From positions 1-47,057 of the forward strand of contig NZ_CAMQRY010000005.1 in the NCBI RefSeq assembly GCF_947036855.1: a stretch of 47,057 nt of DNA, in the 5' to 3' direction. The position numbers and the translations under genes were made by a program. Numbering within the stretch: the first letter of the stretch is position 1; each line of letters starts with the position of its first letter. The notes under the pieces were generated by a model, which made no database searches, was not told the DNA's origin, and saw only the letters and a list, made by a program, of their open reading frames with translations. The DNA is from an uncultured Clostridium sp. (GTDB lineage: Bacteria > Bacillota > Clostridia > Clostridiales > Clostridiaceae). This document shows positions 8,091 to 16,586 of this stretch, in pieces.

Positions 8091-8936
8091 TTACTTTAAA
8101 ACATTATTATAGTAATCTTCTAAGCTCATATTTCCATTAGTTTTCAGAATTTCAACAACCTCATCTTCTCTTAAATCATATAAATACTCCATCTTATCAT
8201 TAAGAATATAAAATGTATTAAACTTATTTCTCTCAATCATACTTAGAAGCTTTATAAAATCCTCTTTCCAATATACTGATATATCTTTATTTTCAATATA
8301 TCGTATTTCTTTAAACCTTTTATTTTTACTAATTATTTGGTCTAAAACAATATACATAGTTCGCTCCTTTATTGAGTAACTTGTAAATATCATTAAAATA
8401 CCTATGAAAACTAAATTAATGCTAGTTATATTCTCAAACATTAAAAGACTTCCAATAATAATTATAAAAACTGACATACAAAAACTTGTCATCATAATTA
8501 TTTTATGAGCTTTTTTATAAATAAAAAATTTACTTAAAATAGCTCTCCAAATTTTTGCACCATCAAGCGGATGTGCTGGGATAAGATTAAAAACACCTAA
8601 AACAATATTAATCTCAAAAATCTTCATAAAAATTTCTTTATCATACTGATAAAATAGAAATATTGATACTATAGCAGTAACCAAATTAAAAATAGGTCCA
8701 GCTAAACAAATTAAAATCTCATCATTAATTTCAAGACCTTCATAATCTTCAATCTCAAGTGTTGCACCAAGAGGATGTACTTTAAAATCTACAATATTAC
8801 TTCCAAGTTTTTTAGCTACTACATAGTGTGATAATTCATGTAAGACTATAAATAAAAACGTTAAAATAAGCTTTCCTTCTAAATCTAAAAGGAAAAATAT
8901 TAAAAACTGTGGAATTATCCACTTACTTATTTTTAT
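8091..8936 (-). CDS. spoIVFB: SpoIVFB-type site-2 (M50) intramembrane metalloprotease, non-canonical start
   Basis: The frame encodes about 281 residues if begun at an ATA at 8936. HELSH (H33, H37) in a hydrophobic segment and HPLDG (D125) supply the zinc ligands of S2P proteases. A CBS-like region fills about residues 195-281, as in SpoIVFB, which cleaves pro-sigma-K in the mother cell. The size fits the Bacillus protein (about 290). There is no ATG, GTG, TTG or CTG between the spoIVFA stop and the HELSH motif. The first ATG, at 8684, would delete the active site. The expected N-terminal sequence (IKISKWIIPQF) starts at ATA codons 8936 or 8930, with AGGGATGTG just upstream. The frame is the same as spoIVFA, so TAG read-through is an alternative. 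Confidence 0.82.
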   Translation of the reverse strand: MKISKWIIPQFLIFFLLDLEGKLILTFLFIVLHELSHYVVAKKLGSNIVDFKVHPLGATLEIEDYEGLEINDEILICLAGPIFNLVTAIVSIFLFYQYDKEIFMKIFEINIVLGVFNLIPAHPLDGAKIWRAILSKFFIYKKAHKIIMMTSFCMSVFIIIIGSLLMFENITSINLVFIGILMIFTSYSIKERTMYIVLDQIISKNKRFKEIRYIENKDISVYWKEDFIKLLSMIERNKFNTFYILNDKMEYLYDLREDEVVEILKTNGNMSLEDYYNNVLK

Positions 8937-8948
8937 AAAATCACATCC

Positions 8949-9812
8949 CTATGAAATAAAATCAAAGTATTTCATAGGACTAACATACTCTTCATCTTTA
9001 CTTATTTTAAAAACTATCTCACTTTCCTCTTTTATCTCTGTAATTTTATCACCTTTCTTTATAGCTTCACCTTCTTCAAAATCAACACTTGGTAAATTGT
9101 AATAAGCTGTCTCTATCCCATCAGCATGCTCTATAAGAATAAAATGCCCCTCTGCATTTTCACCAGTAGTTTTTACAATTCCTGCAACACCATTAGCAAC
9201 TATCTTATATCTACATTTTAAAACAAGACCAGTTTCACTTTTAGCTTTTATCTCCACACCTTTTAAATTCTCTAAGAACTCGATATATGTTTTATCTGAA
9301 AGTATTTTCACATCTTCTTTTTTAGAAGTTCTAACATCTGTAACACTCTCATTTTCTTTTGCTTCTTTATCAACATTTATTTTATCTAACTCTTTTTCTG
9401 TCGCAATATTTTTATCAATATCAGCATCTAAGCTTAAACTTGATTCACCACTTGCTGCTATATTAAAATTCTCTGCTAAGGCAAGTTCTATTTTTTCTTC
9501 ATAGTAACCACTTGTTGAAATAGCCTCTTTTATATGTTTATACACTTTATTTCCCTGCTCTCCAAAATTCCCTTTACTTAAGAATATTCCTGAAAATAAA
9601 ATTGTTGGAATAATAGTTGTTACTCCTATCATTTTTATAGTATCTTCTAAGTGATTTATTCTTTTATTGCTAGTTTTTTTCATATGTCTTAATCCATATT
9701 CATCATCTATATTATATCGTCTTTCATCTCTATCTCTCTCATTATCTTCATTTTTCTCATTTAAATTTATCTTTTTATAATAATCAGAATACTCTTTATT
9801 ATACTTCCCCAT
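8949..9812 (-). CDS. spoIVFA: SpoIVFA-type inhibitor/anchor of SpoIVFB (degenerate LytM/M23 domain)
   Basis: A 287-residue protein. A charged cytoplasmic segment (about 1-55, rich in K, E, D, N) is followed by one membrane helix at about 58-80 (MIGVTTIIPTILFSGIFL) and a long linker. A C-terminal LytM/M23-like fold lies at about 195-285 (HFILIEHADGIETAYYNLP and KKGDKITEI). The HxxxD and HxH zinc ligands of active M23 peptidases are not there, as expected for SpoIVFA, which holds SpoIVFB inactive at the forespore membrane and is itself cleaved. AGGTGAT precedes the ATG. It is directly followed in the same frame by SpoIVFB. A sigma-E promoter would be expected in the 9813-9908 gap, but I could not identify one with confidence. 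Confidence 0.82.
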   Translation of the reverse strand: MGKYNKEYSDYYKKINLNEKNEDNERDRDERRYNIDDEYGLRHMKKTSNKRINHLEDTIKMIGVTTIIPTILFSGIFLSKGNFGEQGNKVYKHIKEAISTSGYYEEKIELALAENFNIAASGESSLSLDADIDKNIATEKELDKINVDKEAKENESVTDVRTSKKEDVKILSDKTYIEFLENLKGVEIKAKSETGLVLKCRYKIVANGVAGIVKTTGENAEGHFILIEHADGIETAYYNLPSVDFEEGEAIKKGDKITEIKEESEIVFKISKDEEYVSPMKYFDFIS

Positions 9813-9908
9813 TTACTATCACCTGCTCAAAATTATATTTTTAATTAAGCTTTTCCTTAAACTATATATATTAAAAATATATAATTAATAGAACAAATAA
9901 TTTTACAT

Positions 9909-9936
9909 AAAAAAAAGAATGTCATTTCTGACATTC
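9909..9936 (-). terminator. Rho-independent terminator after rodA
   Basis: GAATGTCA (9936-9929) and TGACATTC (9924-9917) pair perfectly around a four-base loop, followed by eight Ts on the minus strand. It isolates spoIVFA-spoIVFB from the min-rodA unit. Confidence 0.95.
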
Positions 9937-9943
9937 CCATTAA

Positions 9944-11071
9944 TTAAAACTTTAATCTTTTCTTTCTCATACTTATGTTAAGTACAAGCCCAAGTGTCAT
10001 AAGTGTAGTCAGAAGCGAACTTCCTCCATAACTTACCATTGGGAGGGTTATTCCTGTTATAGGCATAAGCCCTATTGTCATTCCTATATTTTGTAATATA
10101 GCAAATATGAAATAGGATGATATCCCAACACAAATTACCCGTCCAAATACATCTTTAGACTTTCTTGCAGTATCAATAATTCCGGAAATTAAAATGAAGT
10201 ATAATACAAGTAATACTATTGCTCCAAGTGTTCCCCAGTGTTCTCCTATTACTGTAAATATAAAGTCTGTCTGTCTTTCTGGAACGAACTCTGCAGCATA
10301 TCCTCCACCTTTAACATTCATCTCAGGTCCAATTCCAAAGAATCCCCCCGATCCGATACCAATCATGGATTGGTTAAGTTGAAGGTTAATACCAAGTTCA
10401 TCCTGATTGGGGTTTAAGAATCCAACAAGTCTAGCTTTTTGATAATCTTGTATAAACCCTGAGTTCCAAATAAGCGCTACGGTTATTGCCATAGCTATGA
10501 ACCCACCAAGTATAATCTTCATATTAAGACCCATACAATAGTAAATCCCAAGAACCATAAAGAAACAAACAAGTGTCATTCCCATATCTGGCTGAACTAC
10601 AATAAGTGCCATTGGTATTCCAGCATATATTGTACATACAATAAAGTTTTTAAGTCCATTTATATTTCCGTCTGTTTTTTGAAGTTGCTTACCAATCATC
10701 ATAATCATAGCAATTTTGGCAATTTCAGATGGCTGAATACTAATTCCACCACCAAGTGCTATCCAACCTTTGGCTCCATTAACTGTTTCTCCTATAAATC
10801 TTGTTATGAATAACAAGAATATTGAAAACCAATAGAATATTTCAACATAATCATATATTATCGTATAATCCCAAACAAGCATAATATACATAACTACAAG
10901 TGATATTCCAAAAAATATCGTTTGTTTCATTGCATATTCAAATCCCCATTCATTATATGTAGCAAGATAAATATTGAAAATTCCAAAGCAAGTTATTAAT
11001 ATAGTTGTGAAAAGAACTGATTTGTTCATCTCTCTCCAAAGTCTTATATCTAGTTTTAAATTTCTGAACAT
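9944..11071 (-). CDS. rodA: RodA/FtsW/SpoVE-family peptidoglycan glycosyltransferase (RodA type)
   Basis: A 375-residue SEDS protein with about ten hydrophobic segments. Diagnostic motifs are GAKGWIALGGGISIQPSEIAKIA, which is here split over residues 97-119, and PERQTDFIFTVIGEHWG. The aspartate of TDFIF is the residue needed for glycosyltransferase activity in RodA. It polymerises lipid II together with a class B PBP. Its position downstream of mreBCD, PBP2 and the min genes supports RodA rather than FtsW or SpoVE. It starts about 100 bases after minE in what appears to be the same unit, and a strong terminator follows. Confidence 0.93.
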   Translation of the reverse strand: MFRNLKLDIRLWREMNKSVLFTTILITCFGIFNIYLATYNEWGFEYAMKQTIFFGISLVVMYIMLVWDYTIIYDYVEIFYWFSIFLLFITRFIGETVNGAKGWIALGGGISIQPSEIAKIAMIMMIGKQLQKTDGNINGLKNFIVCTIYAGIPMALIVVQPDMGMTLVCFFMVLGIYYCMGLNMKIILGGFIAMAITVALIWNSGFIQDYQKARLVGFLNPNQDELGINLQLNQSMIGIGSGGFFGIGPEMNVKGGGYAAEFVPERQTDFIFTVIGEHWGTLGAIVLLVLYFILISGIIDTARKSKDVFGRVICVGISSYFIFAILQNIGMTIGLMPITGITLPMVSYGGSSLLTTLMTLGLVLNISMRKKRLKF

Positions 11072-11173
11072 AGATAACCCTCCAAACCTGTCTTTGCGCT
11101 CTTAAAGAATCCTAACTGATAATATACATTGATTCTTATATTTTTACAAGCTTTATTTATTACAAATACAGGT

Positions 11174-11434
11174 CTATCTTCCTCTTAAGTTTTTTATCGG
11201 TATATTAGCTATAAGAGACTGTGCTGTCCCTTCTAATTTTTGAGAGTTAGTTACTGCTATATCAATATCTCTATCATCTATATCAATATATTTTGCTAAC
11301 ACTTCAAAAATTTCATGTTTTATTTTTTCTAATATTTGTGGTGAAAGTTCACCTCTATCATGTATTAATATAAGTTTCAACCTATCCTTAGCCACTTGCT
11401 TTGGAGAAGGTTTGCTAGAAAAAAAATTAAACAC
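11174..11434 (-). CDS. minE: Cell division topological specificity factor MinE
   Basis: An 86-residue MinE. It has a short amphipathic membrane-targeting N-terminus (MFNFFSS), the conserved AKDRLKLILIHDRGELSP block that contacts MinD, and a C-terminal dimerisation region. MinE stimulates MinD ATPase and drives MinCD away from midcell by oscillation. Many Gram-positive bacteria use DivIVA/MinJ, but clostridial genomes often carry MinE. It starts 16 bases after minD. Confidence 0.95.
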   Translation of the reverse strand: MFNFFSSKPSPKQVAKDRLKLILIHDRGELSPQILEKIKHEIFEVLAKYIDIDDRDIDIAVTNSQKLEGTAQSLIANIPIKNLRGR

Positions 11435-11450
11435 TATTTCTCAATCCCCC

Positions 11451-12248
11451 TTAATTTTTTTTAAATAATTTCATTATAGAACTAAAGAAACCAGTAGGCT
11501 CAACTGTCAACTCTAAAAATGGTACTTGTTCTCCTATTATTCTTTTAGCTATATTTGTAAATGCTTTCCCTGCAAGTGAGTCTTTATTTAAAACGATAGG
11601 CTCTCCTCTATTTGTAGAAACTGTTACTCCCTTATCATCCGGAACAACACCTTGAAGCTCTACTGATAAAACTTCTAATATATCTGGAATATCAAGCATA
11701 TCCCCTTTTCTAGTCATTTCTGGATTAAGTCTATTGATTACTACTTTATGATCTTCAAGACCCCTTGCATCTAACTTACCAATAACTCTATCTGCATCTC
11801 TTACAGAAGTGATTTCTGGATTTACTACCACTATTGCTCTATCAGCTCCAATAACAGCATTTTCAAACCCTTGCTCTATTCCAGCTGGACAATCTATTAA
11901 AATATAATCAAAATCTATTTTAAGTTCTGTTATAAGTTTTAACATTTGTTCTCCACTTATATCATCTTTATCCTTTGTTTGAGCTGTTGGTAATAAGCAT
12001 AAATTAGGAAATCTTTTATCTTTAATTAAAGCCTGCTTTGTTCTACATCTACCATCTAAAATATCCACAATAGTATAAACTATTCTATTCTCTAGTCCCA
12101 TTAATACATCTAAATTTCTAAGACCAGTGTCCCCATCAATCACAACTACCTTTTTCCCAAGTGCTGCAAGTGCAGTACCTATATTAGCTGTTGTTGTTGT
12201 TTTTCCAACTCCACCTTTTCCAGATGTTATTACAATCGATTCTCCCAT
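11451..12248 (-). CDS. minD: Septum-site determining ATPase MinD
   Basis: A 265-residue ParA/MinD ATPase. It has the deviant Walker A GKGGVGKTTTT at residues 10-20, and the C-terminus ends in an amphipathic membrane-targeting helix (GFFSSIMKLFKKN). The open frame extends 20 codons upstream, but GGAGG lies ten bases before the ATG at 12248 (MGESIVIT), which is also the conserved N-terminus, so that is the start. ATP-bound MinD dimers bind the membrane and recruit MinC. It lies 16 bases after minC and 16 bases before minE, in one operon. Confidence 0.95.
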   Translation of the reverse strand: MGESIVITSGKGGVGKTTTTANIGTALAALGKKVVVIDGDTGLRNLDVLMGLENRIVYTIVDILDGRCRTKQALIKDKRFPNLCLLPTAQTKDKDDISGEQMLKLITELKIDFDYILIDCPAGIEQGFENAVIGADRAIVVVNPEITSVRDADRVIGKLDARGLEDHKVVINRLNPEMTRKGDMLDIPDILEVLSVELQGVVPDDKGVTVSTNRGEPIVLNKDSLAGKAFTNIAKRIIGEQVPFLELTVEPTGFFSSIMKLFKKN

Positions 12249-12264
12249 ATTAAAATTACCTCCA

Positions 12265-12903
12265 CTATTTTTTGTATGTATATTTATTAAGAAGATATGG
12301 CTCAACAATCATGCAACCATCTTTCAGTTTTGCAACCTCTGGATAGCTAGGTGTTTCAAAATCATCTGGTGATATAGTCATAACCCCTGAAATTGATAAT
12401 ACTTCTGGTTCAAGTGAAAATGCAGCTATTATAGATTTATCATTCCCATTATTCCCTGCAAAAACTCTTCCCTTTATACTTCCAAATACAACTATATTTC
12501 CATTAGCAGTTACCTCTGCACCATGATTTACATCACCAATAATTATTATATTGCCTGAATAACTGACACTTTGTCCACTTCGAACTGATTTTCTCAAAAA
12601 CTTAGTTCTACCTTCATAAACACCTTGAAAATATGAACTCTCTTTTTCCTCTTTATCTGCAAATATACATTCCTGTATCATTATTTCATCAAATAAAGAA
12701 TCTTTAAGCTTTGACATTTGTCTTTCATTTATATGCTCTAAATCAGTTGTGATAGTTAAAGTAGCTCCTTTATAAAAGCGTTTCCCTGCACCTAGCTTCT
12801 CAATAAGTGCATCTAACATCTCTTCAAAGTCAGCAAATTTATCCATATTTATAATAGCATTTATACCATCTTTATTCCCTTTTATCATTATTGCTTTTTG
12901 CAT
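12265..12903 (-). CDS. minC: Septum-site determining protein MinC
   Basis: A 212-residue MinC. An N-terminal FtsZ-inhibiting domain occupies about residues 1-95. The C-terminal right-handed beta-helix occupies about 105-205, with the repeated pattern [20 protein letters not shown] and SIKGRVFAG that binds MinD. A TTG six codons upstream in the same frame is part of the Shine-Dalgarno (TTGGAGGGTG), so the ATG at 12903 is the start. It is the first gene of minCDE-rodA, and a terminator separates it from the PBP genes upstream. Confidence 0.94.
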   Translation of the reverse strand: MQKAIMIKGNKDGINAIINMDKFADFEEMLDALIEKLGAGKRFYKGATLTITTDLEHINERQMSKLKDSLFDEIMIQECIFADKEEKESSYFQGVYEGRTKFLRKSVRSGQSVSYSGNIIIIGDVNHGAEVTANGNIVVFGSIKGRVFAGNNGNDKSIIAAFSLEPEVLSISGVMTISPDDFETPSYPEVAKLKDGCMIVEPYLLNKYTYKK

Positions 12904-13162
12904 AATAACTACACCCTCCAATTAGCATACAAATTTCTTAACTTTTATTTGTATTTCAACACATATATCCATTATATAAGGTATTATCGACTTATTAAAG
13001 CATTTATTTTAACATATTTAAAATATTTAATACATTTTCTCCTATTTTGACTTATTTTTTACATTTATTATTTAATTACCCCTTTTTTTTTATATTTTAT
13101 CTTCATTTTTTATATATTAAAATAAATATCTTATTAAAATTTATCTTCATTTTAATATAAAG
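12904..13162 (-). other. AT-rich gap upstream of minC
   Basis: About 260 bases of very AT-rich sequence with no convincing reading frame. It must contain the minCDE-rodA promoter, because a terminator closes the preceding gene. A TATAAT on the minus strand at about 12973-12978 is the best -10 candidate, but its -35 is poor. Long poly-A/T runs around 13060-13100 look like upstream-element sequence. Confidence 0.4.
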
Positions 13163-13215
13163 TAAAAAAATACCATCCAATTTATCTTATTAAATAAGAT
13201 TTTATTAAATGGTAT
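13163..13215 (-). terminator. Terminator after the third PBP2 gene
   Basis: ATACCAT (13215-13209) pairs with ATGGTAT (13176-13170), enclosing a nested palindrome ATCTTATT-T-AATAAGAT. Seven Ts follow on the minus strand. It lies about 40 bases after the gene's stop codon. Confidence 0.8.
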
Positions 13216-13254
13216 CTTCTTTATTAAAAACTAAGTTATCATTTTATCTTTTAT

Positions 13255-16200
13255 TTAAGGTTCTAAAGTTTCATTATTTAACTGTTCTTCTAAACCTATT
13301 TCTGTATTTTCTTGAACTTCAATATTTTCTCCACCTGTTAGAATTTCTGTATCTAACTCTACTTTTGCCTCTTCTTTTTTTTCAAATTCTATTTCTTCTT
13401 CAGTTTTTGGCAGTTCCTTATAAAATATCCCTTCATCCTTAAAATCCATACTCTCTGGATTTAATGTATAAGTATACTCATCTCCTACTGAATTTCTTGG
13501 TTTATAACTTGGTGCAATTTCTTTTATCTCATCTCTAAAATAAGTTTCATAAATAGCTCTTGCTACTATTGCCATCCTTCCACCACTTTTAGCATCATAT
13601 CCTATAACAAATACGGCTATTTCTGGATCATCAATTGGTGCAAATGAAGCATATACTCCATATGGTTGTCTACCATAATCTTCTTGATCTTCTTTAAATG
13701 TTGCTGTACCAGTTTTACCACCACTTGGTATTGGGAAGTTCTGAGCTCCAAATACTGGATATGCAGTACCGCCTAATTTATGATTTGTCATATGCATACC
13801 ATCTTTAATAACATCAACATTATTTTTACTAATATCCATCTTATTTAAAATTTCAGGCTCAAAATCTTTCACAACATCCCCTGTATTACTTGTTATTTTA
13901 TCAACAAGATTTACTTTATATCTTGTACCACCATTAACAAGTGTACCAATTGCACTAACCATCTGAAGTGGTGTTACATTTGTTTCTCCCTGTCCTATTG
14001 ATGCACTTGCTAAATTTCCTGGATTAACAATCTGATGTTTTACATTAAACTGTATCCAATTCCAAATTTCTGTTGAAATTATTTCAAATTGTATTTTTAA
14101 ATTTGAATTATTCTTTTTAATAGCACTTTGATATTTTTCTGAATTATCATATATTACTTGTAAAGCATTCTCTACAATTTTTCTAAACTCTTTTTCATTT
14201 CCTTTGTAAGAAAGAGAATCTATATTATCAATTTCAGTTTTAACTATTTCTTTTAAGCTATCTTTTGCTTCTTTCAAAGCTTTTGAATCTTCTTCATTTC
14301 TTTCTATATCTACTGGTCTGAATGTTTGTCCATTTCCATTAAGCCTTCCTTTTTCAAGACCTCCAACTAAATCCCACATTGAAAAAGTTTTAAATTTCTC
14401 TTTAGATCCATCAAAATTATAAACACTACCTATTCTTTCAGCAATCTCAATTCCTGTCCCTTTTTTCACATCTTTATCCAAAGAGTTTGGAGCAAGCCCA
14501 AGCTCTGATGAATATTTAGCTATACTATCAAGTCCTTCAACACTACTATTATATTTTCTATAAAGTCTAACTGCTGTTTCATAAAAATATGAGTTACAAG
14601 ACTTTTGTATAGCTTCTTTAACAGTTACAGTTCCATGATGATTATTATCTAGTGGTGTTCCAATTAAATCTGCATATTTAACAAATCTAAGACCTGAAAG
14701 AACTGCACCATCACTAACAGTTGATGATGCATTCATAACACCTTCTTCTAATGCAACTAATGCTGTTATTGGTTTAAATGTTGAACCTGGAGGAATTAAT
14801 CCTATAGTTGCGTAATTATACATTGGCTTTGGATATATATCATTAGGGTCTTGTCTTAAACCATTCTCATCTTTTGGGAATAATTCATCAACACTCTTGG
14901 CAATTCCTGTTTTTCTCACATATTCATTACCAAATGCTTCTAAATCAGGTGCTAATAATTTTTCTGCAACATCTCCCTCTACTTTTCCTGAAGCAAATAT
15001 ATTAGGATCAAATCCCGGATAACTAGCCATTGCTAGTATATCTCCTGTTTTAATATCCATTGCAACTGCCGCTCCTCTTGTAGCTCCAACTAAATTTTCT
15101 TTTGTTCGTAAATGCTCTAACTGATCTTTCATCATAGTTTCAGCTGAATATTGTATATCCTTATCAATAGTTAGGTGTACATTATTCCCTGGTGTTGTTT
15201 GCATGCTATAAAGACTTTCTCTACGTCTTCCTGCTGCATTAACCTTAACCATATCTCCACCTTTAGTTCCTTTTAATACATTCTCATATGCTGACTCTAC
15301 CCCTGCTACTCCCATAAGATCTGTAGACAAGTCATATCCTCTTGACTCATATTTATCTTTACTTGCACCAGGTATTGCTCCCATATATCCAAGGAAACTA
15401 GCTCCCATTTCTCCATATGGATAATATCTAACTGGTTCTAGTGATATATCTATACCAATTAAACTATTAAGCTTTTGATATACTACAAAAGCTGCATCTT
15501 GTGTTAATGTTGGTGCTATAGTTACAGGTTTAAATCCTGAGAAACTTTGCATTTTCATAGCATCTTTTATTGCCATAAATCTTCTAATATCATTTAAGCT
15601 ATTCTCTTTTAATAAAGCTTCTAATACCTTTTCTCCTTGAATAATCTTTTCTGAAAAAGTTTCTTTACTAGCTTTGTATCTATCTTTAACAGATTTTCTT
15701 AGAGCATAATCTGCATCTTCATCTAAATGTGTATCTCTGTCTTTATACTCTGATAACAACTCTACCATTTCATATTTATAAACTAGGTAACTAAATACAT
15801 CTTTTACCCTAACTTCTAAAGCTTTCGCTTCTATAATTTCTATTTGTTCATCTGTTAAATCAGTATTTACTTTTGGAAACTCCACCTTTTGTATTTCATC
15901 AAGTATCCCCTTATCTCTTTTAAATCTTAGTTCCGCTGCTTTATTATTACTTTCAGTTTCAAATCCAAAATCAAAATAGACCTCATTTTTTTCATTAACC
16001 ATAATATCTAACTTATCAGTTATCTCTTGCTCTGACTCATCCATTAAATCAAAAAATGTTTCCATTGTTCTATAAAAAGCTTCTTTTGAATCATCTGTTT
16101 CTGTAAAAGTAGCTATATAAGTCTGTTTATTTGTTGCTAAAACATTTCCGTTTGCATCATATATCTTTCCTCTAGGTGCCTTTTCAGCCATGAACCTCAT

Positions 16201-16347
16201 AGACCTAGTATCTGCCTTTTCTTTAAAATCTTCGTATCTAAAAACTTGTAAATATGTAACTCTTAAAATTATAACTGTAAATAATCCTGCTACAATTCCC
16301 TTTAATATCGAAAATCTTGTTAAACTTTTCTTCTTATTGATTGCCAA
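13255..16347 (-). CDS. Class B PBP2-type transpeptidase, third tandem copy
   Basis: A 1,030-residue peptidoglycan D,D-transpeptidase with one N-terminal membrane helix (about 14-32) and the PBP dimerisation region. The transpeptidase domain has S522-T-F-K525 (PPGSTFKP), S583-C-N585 (KSCNSYFYE) and K878-T-G (GGKTGTATF), so it should be active. It is longer than typical PBP2/PbpA (about 630-720) because of inserts near residues 70-250 and 680-770. It also has an acidic, probably disordered tail of about 70 residues rich in E. It differs most from its two neighbours, for example NPGNLASASIGQG where they have TPAQLGYAAIGQG. The start is TTG with AGGGGG upstream. It is bounded by terminators on both sides. 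Confidence 0.93.
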   Translation of the reverse strand: MAINKKKSLTRFSILKGIVAGLFTVIILRVTYLQVFRYEDFKEKADTRSMRFMAEKAPRGKIYDANGNVLATNKQTYIATFTETDDSKEAFYRTMETFFDLMDESEQEITDKLDIMVNEKNEVYFDFGFETESNNKAAELRFKRDKGILDEIQKVEFPKVNTDLTDEQIEIIEAKALEVRVKDVFSYLVYKYEMVELLSEYKDRDTHLDEDADYALRKSVKDRYKASKETFSEKIIQGEKVLEALLKENSLNDIRRFMAIKDAMKMQSFSGFKPVTIAPTLTQDAAFVVYQKLNSLIGIDISLEPVRYYPYGEMGASFLGYMGAIPGASKDKYESRGYDLSTDLMGVAGVESAYENVLKGTKGGDMVKVNAAGRRRESLYSMQTTPGNNVHLTIDKDIQYSAETMMKDQLEHLRTKENLVGATRGAAVAMDIKTGDILAMASYPGFDPNIFASGKVEGDVAEKLLAPDLEAFGNEYVRKTGIAKSVDELFPKDENGLRQDPNDIYPKPMYNYATIGLIPPGSTFKPITALVALEEGVMNASSTVSDGAVLSGLRFVKYADLIGTPLDNNHHGTVTVKEAIQKSCNSYFYETAVRLYRKYNSSVEGLDSIAKYSSELGLAPNSLDKDVKKGTGIEIAERIGSVYNFDGSKEKFKTFSMWDLVGGLEKGRLNGNGQTFRPVDIERNEEDSKALKEAKDSLKEIVKTEIDNIDSLSYKGNEKEFRKIVENALQVIYDNSEKYQSAIKKNNSNLKIQFEIISTEIWNWIQFNVKHQIVNPGNLASASIGQGETNVTPLQMVSAIGTLVNGGTRYKVNLVDKITSNTGDVVKDFEPEILNKMDISKNNVDVIKDGMHMTNHKLGGTAYPVFGAQNFPIPSGGKTGTATFKEDQEDYGRQPYGVYASFAPIDDPEIAVFVIGYDAKSGGRMAIVARAIYETYFRDEIKEIAPSYKPRNSVGDEYTYTLNPESMDFKDEGIFYKELPKTEEEIEFEKKEEAKVELDTEILTGGENIEVQENTEIGLEEQLNNETLEP

Positions 16348-16473
16348 TACTTTATCCCCCTATCTTTAAATCCCTATCTTCTTTTACTCTACCTATAGTA
16401 TATATGTAAACTCCCTAAGTTTTCCTTTTGTTTTAAAAAAGACACAAAAATTTAAAAGACTAGAGAATTATTA

Positions 16474-16503
16474 ATAATAATCTATTATTACTTCTATTGA
16501 CAA
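16474..16503 (-). promoter_or_regulatory. Possible promoter of the third PBP2 gene
   Basis: TTGTCA (16498-16503) and TATTAT (16474-16479) are 18 bases apart on the minus strand, about 127 bases upstream of the TTG start and just downstream of the previous gene's terminator. A second, weaker pair beginning TTTACA lies closer to the gene. Confidence 0.4.
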
Positions 16504-16528
16504 TTTCGATATGAATACTAATTCAAAT

Positions 16529-16564
16529 AAAAAAAAGATGATTTCGAAACTAATCGAAATCATC
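16529..16564 (-). terminator. Rho-independent terminator after the second PBP2 gene
   Basis: An 11-bp perfect stem, GATGATTTCGA (16564-16554) with TCGAAATCATC (16547-16537), has a six-base loop and eight Ts on the minus strand. Confidence 0.95.
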
Positions 16565-16586
16565 TTTTAAAAGTAATTATATAATT

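Noticed and set aside
8091..8684. Reading SpoIVFB as a 197-residue protein from the ATG at 8684
   Set aside because: That start removes the HELSH zinc motif and the first membrane helices, which are clearly encoded in frame upstream.
12249..12308. A 20-residue N-terminal extension on MinD
   Set aside because: It lacks conservation with MinD, overlaps the minC stop, and contains the Shine-Dalgarno of the real ATG.
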